Assembly: GCA_019419485.1 (NCBI GenBank)
Contig: DXZV01000007.1
Location: forward strand, 6,301 to 24,964
Direction of reading: 5' to 3'
Length of the DNA: 18,664 nucleotides
Source: Collinsella sp.
Lineage (GTDB): Bacteria; Actinomycetota; Coriobacteriia; Coriobacteriales; Coriobacteriaceae
Made by a program: the position numbers and the translations under genes. Below the pieces are notes generated by a model. The model saw only the letters and a program-made list of their open reading frames with translations, had not been told where the DNA came from and did no database searches. Positions 7,289-13,821 of the stretch are shown piece by piece; the first letter of the stretch is position 1; every line of letters begins with the position of its first letter.

Positions 7289-8158
7289 ATGGCACAGCCA
7301 GATACGACGCCCACGGCGGGGCTTGCGCTCGAGGGAGGCGGCTACCGCGGTATGTATACGGCGGGCGTGCTCGACGTATGGATGGAGCGCGGCCTGACCT
7401 GTGACCATATGGTGGGCGTCTCGGCGGGCGCGGCGTTTGGCTACAACTTTAAATCGCGCCAGATTGGTCGTGCCATTCGCTACAACAAGGCCTATTGCGC
7501 CGATAAGCGCTATGCGGGTGTAGCAAGCTGGCTGCGAACCGGCGATATGTTCAATGCAGATTTTGCCTATCACGAGGTGCCCATCGAGCGCGATCCCATC
7601 GACCTGGAGACATATCGTGCCTGCCCCATGCGGTTTACGTGCGTGTGTACCGATATCGAGACGGGCAAGGCCGTCTATCACGATCTGCCGTATGGCGACG
7701 AGCGCGATATCGAGTGGATTCGGGCGTCGTCTGCTATTCCCGTGGCAACGCGTCCTGTCGCCATTGAGGGGCATAAATATCTGGATGGCGGCGTGGCCGA
7801 TTCCATTCCCAGTGCTTGGCTGTTTGCGCAGGGGTATGACCGCAATATTGTGGTACTCACGCAGCCGGCGGGCTTTGTGAAGCAGCCCAACAGCGTGATG
7901 CCCATGCTGCGGCGCGTGTTCCGTCACTACCCGGAGTTTGTGGCGGCGCTTGAGCATCGGCATGAGGCCTACAATGCCACGCTTGATGACCTGGCACGTC
8001 GCGAGGCTGCCGGCGAGGTCTTTGTGGTGCGGCCGAGCGAATCGGTAAAGGTGCCGTCGCTGTGCCGCGAGCCCGATGAGCTTGAGCGTATCTATCAGAT
8101 TGGCCGCCACGATGCGGAGGCGTCTTTGTCCGCGCTGGAAACGTATCTGGCGGGGTAG
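7289..8158 (+). CDS. Patatin-like phospholipase family protein
   Basis: A 289-residue serine lipase of the bacterial RssA/YjjU-like patatin family, which hydrolyses acyl esters of phospholipids or related lipids with a Ser-Asp dyad. Visible motifs: glycine-rich oxyanion loop GGGYRG (16-21), nucleophile elbow GVSAG (43-47, Ser45) and the DGG motif (166-168, Asp166) in KYLDGGVADSIP. No signal peptide, so probably cytosolic or peripheral to the inner membrane face. The ATG at 7289 was chosen because the family fold begins about ten residues later and GGAG lies 8 nt upstream; the reading frame stays open to 7142 but the extra residues are not family-like. The gene stands alone, divergent from the EAL gene and convergent with the thiamine operon. 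Substrate unknown. Confidence 0.9.
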   Translation: MAQPDTTPTAGLALEGGGYRGMYTAGVLDVWMERGLTCDHMVGVSAGAAFGYNFKSRQIGRAIRYNKAYCADKRYAGVASWLRTGDMFNADFAYHEVPIERDPIDLETYRACPMRFTCVCTDIETGKAVYHDLPYGDERDIEWIRASSAIPVATRPVAIEGHKYLDGGVADSIPSAWLFAQGYDRNIVVLTQPAGFVKQPNSVMPMLRRVFRHYPEFVAALEHRHEAYNATLDDLARREAAGEVFVVRPSESVKVPSLCREPDELERIYQIGRHDAEASLSALETYLAG

Positions 8159-8180
8159 GACAAGCTGCCGCGGACTCGGC

Positions 8181-8350
8181 GGAAAGCGCGTCCCAGAATG
8201 AGCGCTCAGAACGGGCTACAGTTTCCCAAACGGTGGGGTTTCGGAAAGTTCGTCCCGGAATATGCGTTCAGACTGGGATGCGGTTTCCCGTTAAGTCTCT
8301 ATATGGAAAGCGCATCCCAGAATGGGTGTCCAAACTGGGATGCGCTTTCC
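8181..8350. repeat. Three 46-nt hairpin units in 62-nt tandem register
   Basis: Units at 8181-8226, 8243-8288 and 8305-8350 each begin GGAAAG and end TTTCC, are exactly 46 nt long, and are separated by exactly 16 nt of unrelated sequence. The third unit is a perfect 16-bp stem (GGAAAGCGCATCCCAG with its complement) and a 14-nt loop; the first two keep the outer stem but have internal mismatches. By hand count, pairs of units share about 34-36 of 46 positions. The array lies between two convergent genes (stops at 8158 and 8395) and fills most of that gap. There is no clear T-tract, so a terminator role is possible but unproven. It resembles a cluster of REP-like elements. Confidence 0.85.
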
Positions 8351-8394
8351 ATTGCTGAAGATATGAGGCTGCGAATCAGCTGCTCGGCCTATAC

Positions 8395-9090
8395 CTATGC
8401 CTGCTGCCAGGTATCGACAAGCTCCTTGGCGGCGGCGTAGGGGTCGTCGGCACTGCAGACGGCGCTCACCACAAAGAAGCCATCGACGCCGGTTGCCTTA
8501 AGCTGCGGCAAGTCGGCCGTCTTGACGCCGCCGCCCACCACGATGGGCACGGGGCTTGCCGCGTGGAGGGCGGCCAGGTCCTCAAAGCTCTTGGTGATGA
8601 TAGAGCCGTCGGCCGCGCGTCCGCAGTCGCGCTTGGTCTCGGTCTCGTGGAGTGGGCCGATGCCCAGGTAGTCGACTAGGCTCATGTCGGCGGTCTTGAC
8701 GTACTCGAGCATCTCCTCGCAACGGGCGGAAAGGCCCACGATGGCGTTGGGTCCCAGCAGCTTGCGACAGACCTCGACGGGAATGTCGCTCTGACCCACG
8801 TGCACGCCGTCGACAGCAATGCCCTGCTCGCGCGCGGCGAGTACGCAGTCCAGGCGGTCGTCAATCAGCAAGGCGACCTGACCGGTCTTGCCAGCCTGTG
8901 CGATTGCCTGTGCGGCGTCGCCGGTCAGCGCAATGATCTCGCGGGCGCTTGCCACCTTGGAGCGCACCTGGATGCAGGTAAAGCCGGCGTCGAGTGCCTG
9001 GGCCACCACATCGCCCACGGGGCGCCCGAGCGTGTTTTCGGGGCCGAGCACCAGATAGGCCGAGATATCAAGGTTGTCGCGGATGCTCAT
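8395..9090 (-). CDS. thiE: Thiamine phosphate synthase ThiE
   Basis: A 231-residue TIM-barrel enzyme that joins HMP-pyrophosphate with thiazole phosphate to make thiamine phosphate. Family motifs: QVRSK (41-45, the QxRxK diphosphate-contact strand), IDDR (76-79), VHVGQSDIP (96-104), GIGPLHETETK (143-153) and VVGGGV (184-189). Length is slightly above the usual 210-220. The ATG at 9090 overlaps the TGA of the upstream thiamine-binding gene by 4 nt (ATGA), with AGGAGG inside that gene, which indicates translational coupling. It is the last gene of the operon controlled by the TPP riboswitch at 10336-10427. No HMP kinase (thiD) is present in the window, so the pyrimidine half must come from elsewhere in the genome. 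Confidence 0.93.
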   Translation of the reverse strand: MSIRDNLDISAYLVLGPENTLGRPVGDVVAQALDAGFTCIQVRSKVASAREIIALTGDAAQAIAQAGKTGQVALLIDDRLDCVLAAREQGIAVDGVHVGQSDIPVEVCRKLLGPNAIVGLSARCEEMLEYVKTADMSLVDYLGIGPLHETETKRDCGRAADGSIITKSFEDLAALHAASPVPIVVGGGVKTADLPQLKATGVDGFFVVSAVCSADDPYAAAKELVDTWQQA

Positions 9091-9428
9091 CGTGCTTCCT
9101 CCTGTTTCTTGATCTGTGCTTCCATGCGCTCGAGTTTGCCGGTCATGGTGTCGGTAAATCCGGGTCGAATATCGGCTTTGAGCACGACTTCGGTACGGAT
9201 ACCTTTGCTCGCCAACACAAAGGTTGCGTCGCGCACGACCTGCATGACCTCGTCCCAGTCGCCCTCGATCTCGGTGAACATCGAGGTGGTGCGATTAGGA
9301 AGGCCGCTCTCGCGAATGACGCGCACGACCTCGGCGACCTCGGCGGATAGCTCGTCACCGGTGCCGCACGGGGCGATGGCCACGGCGACCAGGGTGTTCA
9401 TGCCGGCATTGGTTGCGGGCTCGGACAT
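9087..9428 (-). CDS. MTH1187-family thiamine-binding protein
   Basis: A 113-residue protein of the small ferredoxin-like MTH1187/YkoF-type family (formerly DUF77), members of which bind thiamine or the HMP moiety. The core begins NTLVAVAIAPCGTGDELSAEVAEVV, then a beta strand with TTSMFTEIEGDWDEVMQVV, and closes with VVLKADIRPG; these are the typical strand-helix-strand repeats. The extreme N-terminus (about nine residues before MNTLV) is longer than usual. The ATG at 9428 has GAGGAGG 8 nt upstream and lies 3 nt after the thiM stop; an internal ATG at 9401 is an alternative. Its position between thiM and thiE, overlapping thiE by 4 nt, supports a role in thiamine or precursor handling. The exact ligand is inferred, not visible. 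Confidence 0.85.
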   Translation of the reverse strand: MSEPATNAGMNTLVAVAIAPCGTGDELSAEVAEVVRVIRESGLPNRTTSMFTEIEGDWDEVMQVVRDATFVLASKGIRTEVVLKADIRPGFTDTMTGKLERMEAQIKKQEEAR

Positions 9429-9431
9429 GGC

Positions 9432-10271
9432 TTATGCCTCCTCGAGCTCGAGTTGGTTGTCGGCAATGTCCCGGGCGGTTGCGCGGTAGAGCTCGTCGAT
9501 AAAGGCGACCTTAAAGCTTGCCGGGGCATCGGCAACGGCGGCGGCACGCGTGCCGGCAACGTTGTAGACGGCGGTGCCGCAGATGGCCGCCGTAAACGGG
9601 TCGGTGGCGCAGGCGTACACGGCCAACACGCCGCCCTGCGAGCAACCGCAGCCGGTGATCTTGGACATGAGCGGGCTGCCGCCGTGGGACTTGGCCACGG
9701 TCGTGCCGTCGGTAATCAGGTCGACTTCGCCCGAGACCACTACGGCGCCGCCGGTGTAGCGAGCGAGCGCCACAGCGGCATCGCGGGCGGCGTCGACCGT
9801 GTCGGTGGTATCGACACCGCGCACGCGGCTCAGATCGGCTGCCTCGCCCTCAAGACCCCACAGGCCGGCAAGCGCGATGATCTCGGAGGCGTTGCCGCGC
9901 ACGATGGCGGGCTTGTACTGCTTGAGCTCGTTTACCAGCTGGGTGCGCAGGCTGCCGATGCCCAGGCCCACCGGGTCGAGCACCCAGGGCTTGCCGGCGT
10001 CGTGTGCCGCCTTGGCCGCGCGGGGAATCGTCTGCTCGTAGATGGGGAAGAGTGTGCCCATGTTGAGATAGATGGCACCGCCGCCGGCAACGAGTGCCTC
10101 GCCCTCGTCTGGCAGATAGACCATGGCGGCCGAACCGCCCACGGCGAGCTGTGCGTTGGCGACAAAGTCGATCGTCACCGTGTTGGTGATGGAACCGGCC
10201 ATCGGATTGGTGGCACGAATCTCATCCACGGCCTTAACCACATTTTGCTTAAGCTGTTCCGAATCAATCAC
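9432..10271 (-). CDS. thiM: Hydroxyethylthiazole kinase ThiM
   Basis: A 279-residue ribokinase-fold enzyme that phosphorylates 4-methyl-5-(2-hydroxyethyl)thiazole with ATP in thiazole salvage. Visible: NTVTIDFVAN near the N-terminus (substrate pocket), VLDPVGLGIG (phosphate and Mg contacts), RGNASE (125-130), VVVSGEVDLITDG, and TGCGC (206-210), matching the TGTGC anion-hole region with the catalytic Cys. I chose the GTG at 10271 because AAGGAGG lies 8 nt upstream; the frame is open to 10370, but that stretch is the riboswitch and terminator and cannot be coding. First gene of the operon. With thiE and the thiamine-binding protein it recovers thiazole and assembles thiamine phosphate. Confidence 0.94.
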   Translation of the reverse strand: MIDSEQLKQNVVKAVDEIRATNPMAGSITNTVTIDFVANAQLAVGGSAAMVYLPDEGEALVAGGGAIYLNMGTLFPIYEQTIPRAAKAAHDAGKPWVLDPVGLGIGSLRTQLVNELKQYKPAIVRGNASEIIALAGLWGLEGEAADLSRVRGVDTTDTVDAARDAAVALARYTGGAVVVSGEVDLITDGTTVAKSHGGSPLMSKITGCGCSQGGVLAVYACATDPFTAAICGTAVYNVAGTRAAAVADAPASFKVAFIDELYRATARDIADNQLELEEA

Positions 10272-10293
10272 TGCACATGCCTCCTTGGCATAG

Positions 10294-10323
10294 AAAAGGG
10301 GCGCTGTGCATAGACAGCGCCCC
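10294..10323 (-). terminator. Intrinsic terminator serving as riboswitch expression platform
   Basis: Perfect 10-bp stem (10298-10307 with 10314-10323), 6-nt loop, followed on the minus strand by TTTTC. It lies between the TPP aptamer and the thiM ribosome binding site, so ligand binding would be expected to favour premature termination. I did not find a convincing antiterminator pairing by eye. Confidence 0.88.
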
Positions 10324-10335
10324 TGTAAAGGCGGC

Positions 10336-10427
10336 ATGCTCCCTACGCCAGCATTAACTGACAGGTTCAAAGGATTGGGCCCATTGCCCTCTCAGCCTTG
10401 TGGTTTGCACCGCCGGCACTCCCGCAT
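10336..10427 (-). promoter_or_regulatory. TPP riboswitch (THI element)
   Basis: On the minus strand the conserved TPP aptamer pieces occur in order: P1 strand ATGC, GGGAGTGCC, the pyrimidine-sensing GCTGAGAGGG, CCTTTGAACCTGT, then GGCGTAGGGA and the closing GCAT. The spacing matches the usual class, with a P3 stem around GGCGGTGCAAACC. It precedes thiM and is followed by an intrinsic terminator, predicting repression of thiM and thiE when thiamine pyrophosphate is plentiful. Confidence 0.95.
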
Positions 10428-10455
10428 CGAATCTGTTGTTCCCTATACTAGCGCA

Positions 10456-10555
10456 CCTGCCAATATGGGACAGGTTTATTTTGGCAGGTGGCAACAGGGG
10501 CGCTGCGTTTTCCCAGATAAAACCTGCCAAAATAAACCTGTCCCTTATTGGTAGG
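10456..10555. repeat. Long inverted repeat with nested hairpins
   Basis: Two 34-nt arms (10456-10489 and 10522-10555) match as inverted repeats at 32 of 34 positions around a 32-nt centre. Each arm is also a hairpin by itself: CCTGCCAA pairs with TTGGCAGG on the left, and CCTGCCAA with TTGGTAGG (one wobble) on the right. GGGACAGG lies in the loop of each arm. It occupies the gap between the riboswitch leader (minus) and the HAD gene (plus), so it flanks or overlaps promoters of both. A -10-like TACAAT (10560-10565) follows directly on the plus strand. Resembles a paired REP (BIME-like) or MITE-like element. Confidence 0.85.
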
Positions 10556-10594
10556 TCGTTACAATGGTTACGGTGAAAATGACTGGGGGACTCT

Positions 10595-11503
10595 ATGATC
10601 AAACTTGTGCTGACCGATATGGACGATACGCTGATTCCAGCCGGGCATGACGGCGCCAGTGACTACGCCATTGAGGGTATTCATGCCATGCAGGCGGCGG
10701 GCCTGCACTTTGGCCCGGTTTCGGGTCGCCAGCCCTCCGCGATGGGCTGGATGTTCCGCAATCGCGCCGAGTGCTTCTCGACCGGCGCGTTCTGCAACGG
10801 CCAGGTCATGTTTGTCGACGGTCAGGCGGTCGCTTCGCGCGCGACCGACAACGCGGCCCTGATGCGTCTGGCAGACTACCTGGAGCAAGAGACCGACGAT
10901 ACGTACTTGAAGGTCTACAGCCTGGGTGATGACTTTTGGAATAACGATGCCTATTGCGTGACGAGCGACCCCGAGCGCGTGCGTCGCGCCATGGAGTCGG
11001 GCGGCAACGCATGGCTCAAAGGCGAAGAGGCTCCGTGCCGTCCCGTTGTCGATGATGCCCCGGTATACAAGGCGAATATCTGGAGCGCCCGCTCGCGTGA
11101 GGAGCTCGCGGAGCTACGTGAGCGCGTTGCCGCTGAGGTACCGGAGCTCTCACTCGTGTTTCCCAACAATCGTGTGCGCCTGTTCGATATCCTTCCAGCA
11201 GGTTGGGACAAGGGTTGCGCCGCGCTGGAGCTGGCACGCGCTTTGGACCTGACGCTCGACGAGGTGGCCGTATTCGGTGATTCCGATAACGATCTGCCCA
11301 TGATCGATGCCGTTCCCAACTCCGTTGCAGTCGCCAATGCCAACGAGGCTGTCACGGCTGCCGCGCGCTGGCATATCGGCGCTGCGGTAGACGATGCGGT
11401 CGCTGGGGCTCTGCATCAGATTGCCGCCTGCGCCGCGACGGGGGAGATGCCGCCGTTTATGCGTCAGATGGATGCGACGGGTTTCGACGTCACGAACGTC
11501 TAG
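10595..11503 (+). CDS. HAD-superfamily phosphatase, Cof/YidA type
   Basis: A 302-residue haloacid dehalogenase-fold phosphatase of the Cof subfamily (type IIB cap). Motif I is DMDDT (residues 8-12, nucleophile Asp8 and acid Asp10); motif II is the Ser in GPVSGR (about residue 43); motif III is Lys196 in GWDKG; motif IV is GDSDND (218-223). Such enzymes dephosphorylate sugar phosphates, FMN/PLP-like compounds or nucleotide pyrimidine intermediates; the substrate here cannot be told. The ATG at 10595 follows a GGGGGA ribosome binding site. The stop at 11501-11503 is 10 nt before the LysR gene, with that gene's GGGAGGG in the gap, so the two are probably one transcript. Confidence 0.9.
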   Translation: MIKLVLTDMDDTLIPAGHDGASDYAIEGIHAMQAAGLHFGPVSGRQPSAMGWMFRNRAECFSTGAFCNGQVMFVDGQAVASRATDNAALMRLADYLEQETDDTYLKVYSLGDDFWNNDAYCVTSDPERVRRAMESGGNAWLKGEEAPCRPVVDDAPVYKANIWSARSREELAELRERVAAEVPELSLVFPNNRVRLFDILPAGWDKGCAALELARALDLTLDEVAVFGDSDNDLPMIDAVPNSVAVANANEAVTAAARWHIGAAVDDAVAGALHQIAACAATGEMPPFMRQMDATGFDVTNV

Positions 11504-11513
11504 GGAGGGCGCT

Positions 11514-12410
11514 ATGAAGCTTCAGCAGCTCAGGTATGTCGTCAAAGTTGCCGAATGCGGCAGCATCACCGAGGCCTCGCGCCGGCTCTTTGTGTCGCAG
11601 CCTTCGATCACCGCATCGATTCGCGATCTCGAAAACGAGATGGGCGTGCATATCTTTGAGCGCACCAACAAGGGTGTCATTGTGTCCGAGGAGGGCGAGA
11701 CCTTCTTGGGCTACGCGCGCCAGGTGCTCGACCAGGCCGATCTGCTTGAAGGCAAGTACAAGGGCGCGTCCGAGCAGGTGCCGCACTTTAGCGTGAGCTG
11801 CCAGCATTATTCCTTTGCCGTCAACGCGTTTGTCGACGTGATCCGCGAGTTCGATGCCGCACGTTACGACTTTACCCTGCGCGAGGAACAGACTCACGAG
11901 ATTATCGAGGACGTCGCGCATATGAAAAGCGAACTGGGCATCCTGTACTTATCCGAGCATAACCGCGAGGTTATCGAGCGCATGCTGGCGGCCAACGAGC
12001 TCGTATTCGAGGGGCTTTTCTGCGCCACGCCGCATGTCTTTGTATGCGCCGACCATCCACTGGCGGACCACACCAGCGTGACGCTCGAAGATCTCGAGGA
12101 CTATCCGTTTTTATCCTACGAGCAGGGCAGCTACAACTCGTTTTATTATTCCGAGGAACTGACCTCGACCTTTGAACGCCGCAAGAATATCCGCGTGCGC
12201 GACCGTGCGACGTTGTTCAACCTGGCCATGGGCCTCAACGGCTACACGGTATGCTCAGGCGTGATCAGTCACGAGCTCAACGGTCCCGGCATCATCTCGA
12301 TTCCGCTCGATGTGGACGAGTACATGGAGATCGGTATTATCACACGCAAGAACACAACACTCACGCGCTACGGGCAGGCCTATATCGACGCGATTCGTCA
12401 GCATATCTAG
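11514..12410 (+). CDS. LysR-family transcriptional regulator, MtaR/CpsY (MetR-like) type
   Basis: A 298-residue LysR regulator. Residues 1-60 hold the winged helix-turn-helix: LRYVVKVAECGSITEASRRL, FVSQPSITASIRDLENEMG, then FERTNKGV. Residues 90-298 form the periplasmic-binding-like effector domain. The phrases FSVSCQHYSFAVNAFVDV, LREEQTHEIIEDV, GILYLSEHN and PFLSYEQGSYNSFYYSEE recall the streptococcal MtaR/CpsY regulators that control methionine uptake and synthesis; this comparison is from memory. The ATG at 11514 has GGGAGGG 4-6 nt upstream; the frame continues into the HAD gene but that part is not LysR-like. The next gene downstream is a methionine synthase homologue with a TATAG-N7-CTATA site before it, making it the likely target. 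Confidence 0.9.
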   Translation: MKLQQLRYVVKVAECGSITEASRRLFVSQPSITASIRDLENEMGVHIFERTNKGVIVSEEGETFLGYARQVLDQADLLEGKYKGASEQVPHFSVSCQHYSFAVNAFVDVIREFDAARYDFTLREEQTHEIIEDVAHMKSELGILYLSEHNREVIERMLAANELVFEGLFCATPHVFVCADHPLADHTSVTLEDLEDYPFLSYEQGSYNSFYYSEELTSTFERRKNIRVRDRATLFNLAMGLNGYTVCSGVISHELNGPGIISIPLDVDEYMEIGIITRKNTTLTRYGQAYIDAIRQHI

Positions 12411-12457
12411 GCTGCTGTGCTCCGCGCGGGTCAAATTTCTTTATGGCAGTCCAGACT

Positions 12458-12478
12458 GATATAGGAATCATCTATATC
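12458..12478. promoter_or_regulatory. Met-box-like LysR operator (TATAG-N7-CTATA)
   Basis: GATATAG (12458-12464) and CTATATC (12472-12478) are perfect inverted arms around GAATCAT. The inner 17 nt fit TATAG-N7-CTATA, the layout of the MetR/MtaR Met-box described in streptococci (TATAGTT...AACTATA). It lies 21 nt before the candidate -35 of the methionine synthase gene, a usual activator position, and 48 nt after the stop of the LysR gene. Confidence 0.6.
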
Positions 12479-12498
12479 AAACTGTTGTAAACGTATAT

Positions 12499-12527
12499 TT
12501 TACGATGGCCATATGAGCGCTCATACT
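12499..12527 (+). promoter_or_regulatory. Candidate promoter with a palindromic operator over the -10
   Basis: TTTACG (12499-12504), a 17-nt spacer, then CATACT (12522-12527); each matches four of six consensus bases. The perfect 14-bp palindrome TATGAGCGCTCATA (12512-12525) covers the end of the spacer and most of the -10, a position typical of a repressor site. Confidence 0.45.
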
Positions 12528-12565
12528 CTGTCCCAGTAAAGCAACCAATGCAAAGGGAGATATCT

Positions 12566-13699
12566 ATGAGTGCTTTAACCACGCTGAACGCGCCGTTTCG
12601 CGCCGATATCGTCGGCAGTTTTCTTCGTCCGCAGGCCGTAAAGGATGCCCGCGCTGCCTATGCGGCAGGCACGCTTGATGCCGAGGGGCTTAAGGCTGTC
12701 GAGGACGATGCCATTCGCGATTTGGTGGCAAAGCAGAAGGCCGCCGGCCTGCAGGTCATCACCGATGGCGAGTTTCGCCGCAGCTACTGGCACCTCGATT
12801 TCATGTGGGGGCTGAACGGCGTCGAGCGTCGCACCTCGCGTACGGGCTATATGTTCCACGATGAGGAGACCACCGCCGACACCGCCGTGGTAACCGGTCC
12901 CATTAGCGGCGAGAGCCACCCCTTCGTCGAGCACTTTAAGTTTGTCAAGGCACTTGAGGGCGAAGCCCACGTTGCACGCCAGACCATCCCGGCGCCTATC
13001 CAGACGTTCTCTGAGGTCACGCTCGATCGCTGCGATGGGCAGCAGGAGAGCCTGCGCGCTGTCTATAAGACCGATGAGGAACTTGCCGACGCCATTGCAG
13101 CCGCTTATCGCACAGTGATCGCCGACCTGTACGCAGCAGGCTGCCGCAACATCCAGTTTGATGACTGCACCTGGGGCATCTACTGCGACACGGACTTCGT
13201 GGCCAAGACCGGTATGAGCCCGGTCGACCTGCAAAAAGTAAGCGAGCTGGGCGTGGCGCTCAACAACGCCGCCATCGAGGGTAAGCCCGACGACCTGGTC
13301 ATCAACACGCATGTGTGCCGTGGTAATTACCACTCCACCTATGCCTTCGAGGGCGGCTATGACCCCATCGCGCCGTACCTGTTCGCACACGAGAACGTTG
13401 ATGCGTTTTACCTTGAGTTCGATACGCCGCGTGCCGGTGGCTTTGAGCCGCTCAAGTACGTTGCCCCCGGCAAGAAGGTCGTGTTGGGCCTAGTGACCAC
13501 CAAGGCCGCTGAGCTTGAGGACGAGGATGCCGTCGTCGAGCGCATCCGCGAGGCGGCAAAGTACGTGCCGCTCGAGAACCTGTATCTGTCTCCGCAGTGT
13601 GGCTTTGCCAGCTGCGAGATTGGCAACAAGCTGACCGAGGACGAGCAGTGGGCAAAGATTGCGCTGGTCAGGCGTATTGCCGAGCGCGTTTGGAAATAG
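12566..13699 (+). CDS. Cobalamin-independent methionine synthase family protein (YxjG/YxjH type)
   Basis: A 377-residue protein matching the C-terminal catalytic half of MetE, the size of the B. subtilis YxjG/YxjH group, which transfers a methyl group to homocysteine or a related thiol. It begins with the family's ADIVGSFLRP. ITDGEFRRSYWHLDF follows, then QFDDCTWG. Zinc-site residues are visible: H249 and C251 in NTHVCRGN, E284 in YLEFDTP and C345 in SPQCGFAS. The N-terminal half of full MetE is absent, as is normal for this group; the methyl donor may differ from the polyglutamylated folate. The ATG at 12566 has AAAGGGAG 6-7 nt upstream; an earlier in-frame ATG at 12548 lies before that site. 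Preceded by a Met-box-like operator and a LysR regulator. Confidence 0.9.
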   Translation: MSALTTLNAPFRADIVGSFLRPQAVKDARAAYAAGTLDAEGLKAVEDDAIRDLVAKQKAAGLQVITDGEFRRSYWHLDFMWGLNGVERRTSRTGYMFHDEETTADTAVVTGPISGESHPFVEHFKFVKALEGEAHVARQTIPAPIQTFSEVTLDRCDGQQESLRAVYKTDEELADAIAAAYRTVIADLYAAGCRNIQFDDCTWGIYCDTDFVAKTGMSPVDLQKVSELGVALNNAAIEGKPDDLVINTHVCRGNYHSTYAFEGGYDPIAPYLFAHENVDAFYLEFDTPRAGGFEPLKYVAPGKKVVLGLVTTKAAELEDEDAVVERIREAAKYVPLENLYLSPQCGFASCEIGNKLTEDEQWAKIALVRRIAERVWK

Positions 13700-13746
13700 C
13701 GCTAGCGTTTGCAGGTGGCGGCGCGTGCGAGACATGGTGCATCGCG

Positions 13747-13795
13747 TACAATGGTTCGGATCGTATCGTTCGGGCAGGTTATCCGATATGCCCGA
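13747..13795 (+). promoter_or_regulatory. Weak promoter and leader hairpin before the uracil permease
   Basis: TACAAT (13747-13752) is a good -10 match, but no clear -35 precedes it. A hairpin TCGGGCA/TGCCCGA with a 12-nt loop (13770-13795) lies in the leader. It lacks a T-run and does not look like a PyrR attenuator, so its role is uncertain. Confidence 0.3.
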
Positions 13796-13821
13796 TCGCC
13801 CTTCCATTCGAAAGGACATCC

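Noticed and set aside
8181..8350. Possible CRISPR array
   Set aside because: Repeats are long, diverged and fully palindromic, the gaps are only 16 nt, and no cas genes are nearby.
10272..10370. N-terminal extension of ThiM to an upstream start
   Set aside because: This stretch is the riboswitch 3' part, terminator and ribosome binding site; the GTG at 10271 has the proper AAGGAGG spacing.
12251..12490. Small open frame overlapping the end of the LysR gene and the Met-box-like site
   Set aside because: Out-of-frame overlap with a clear gene, no ribosome binding site and no recognisable product.
13694..13712. Terminator after the methionine synthase gene
   Set aside because: CGCTAGCG is an 8-bp palindrome with no loop and only three T following, too weak to terminate.
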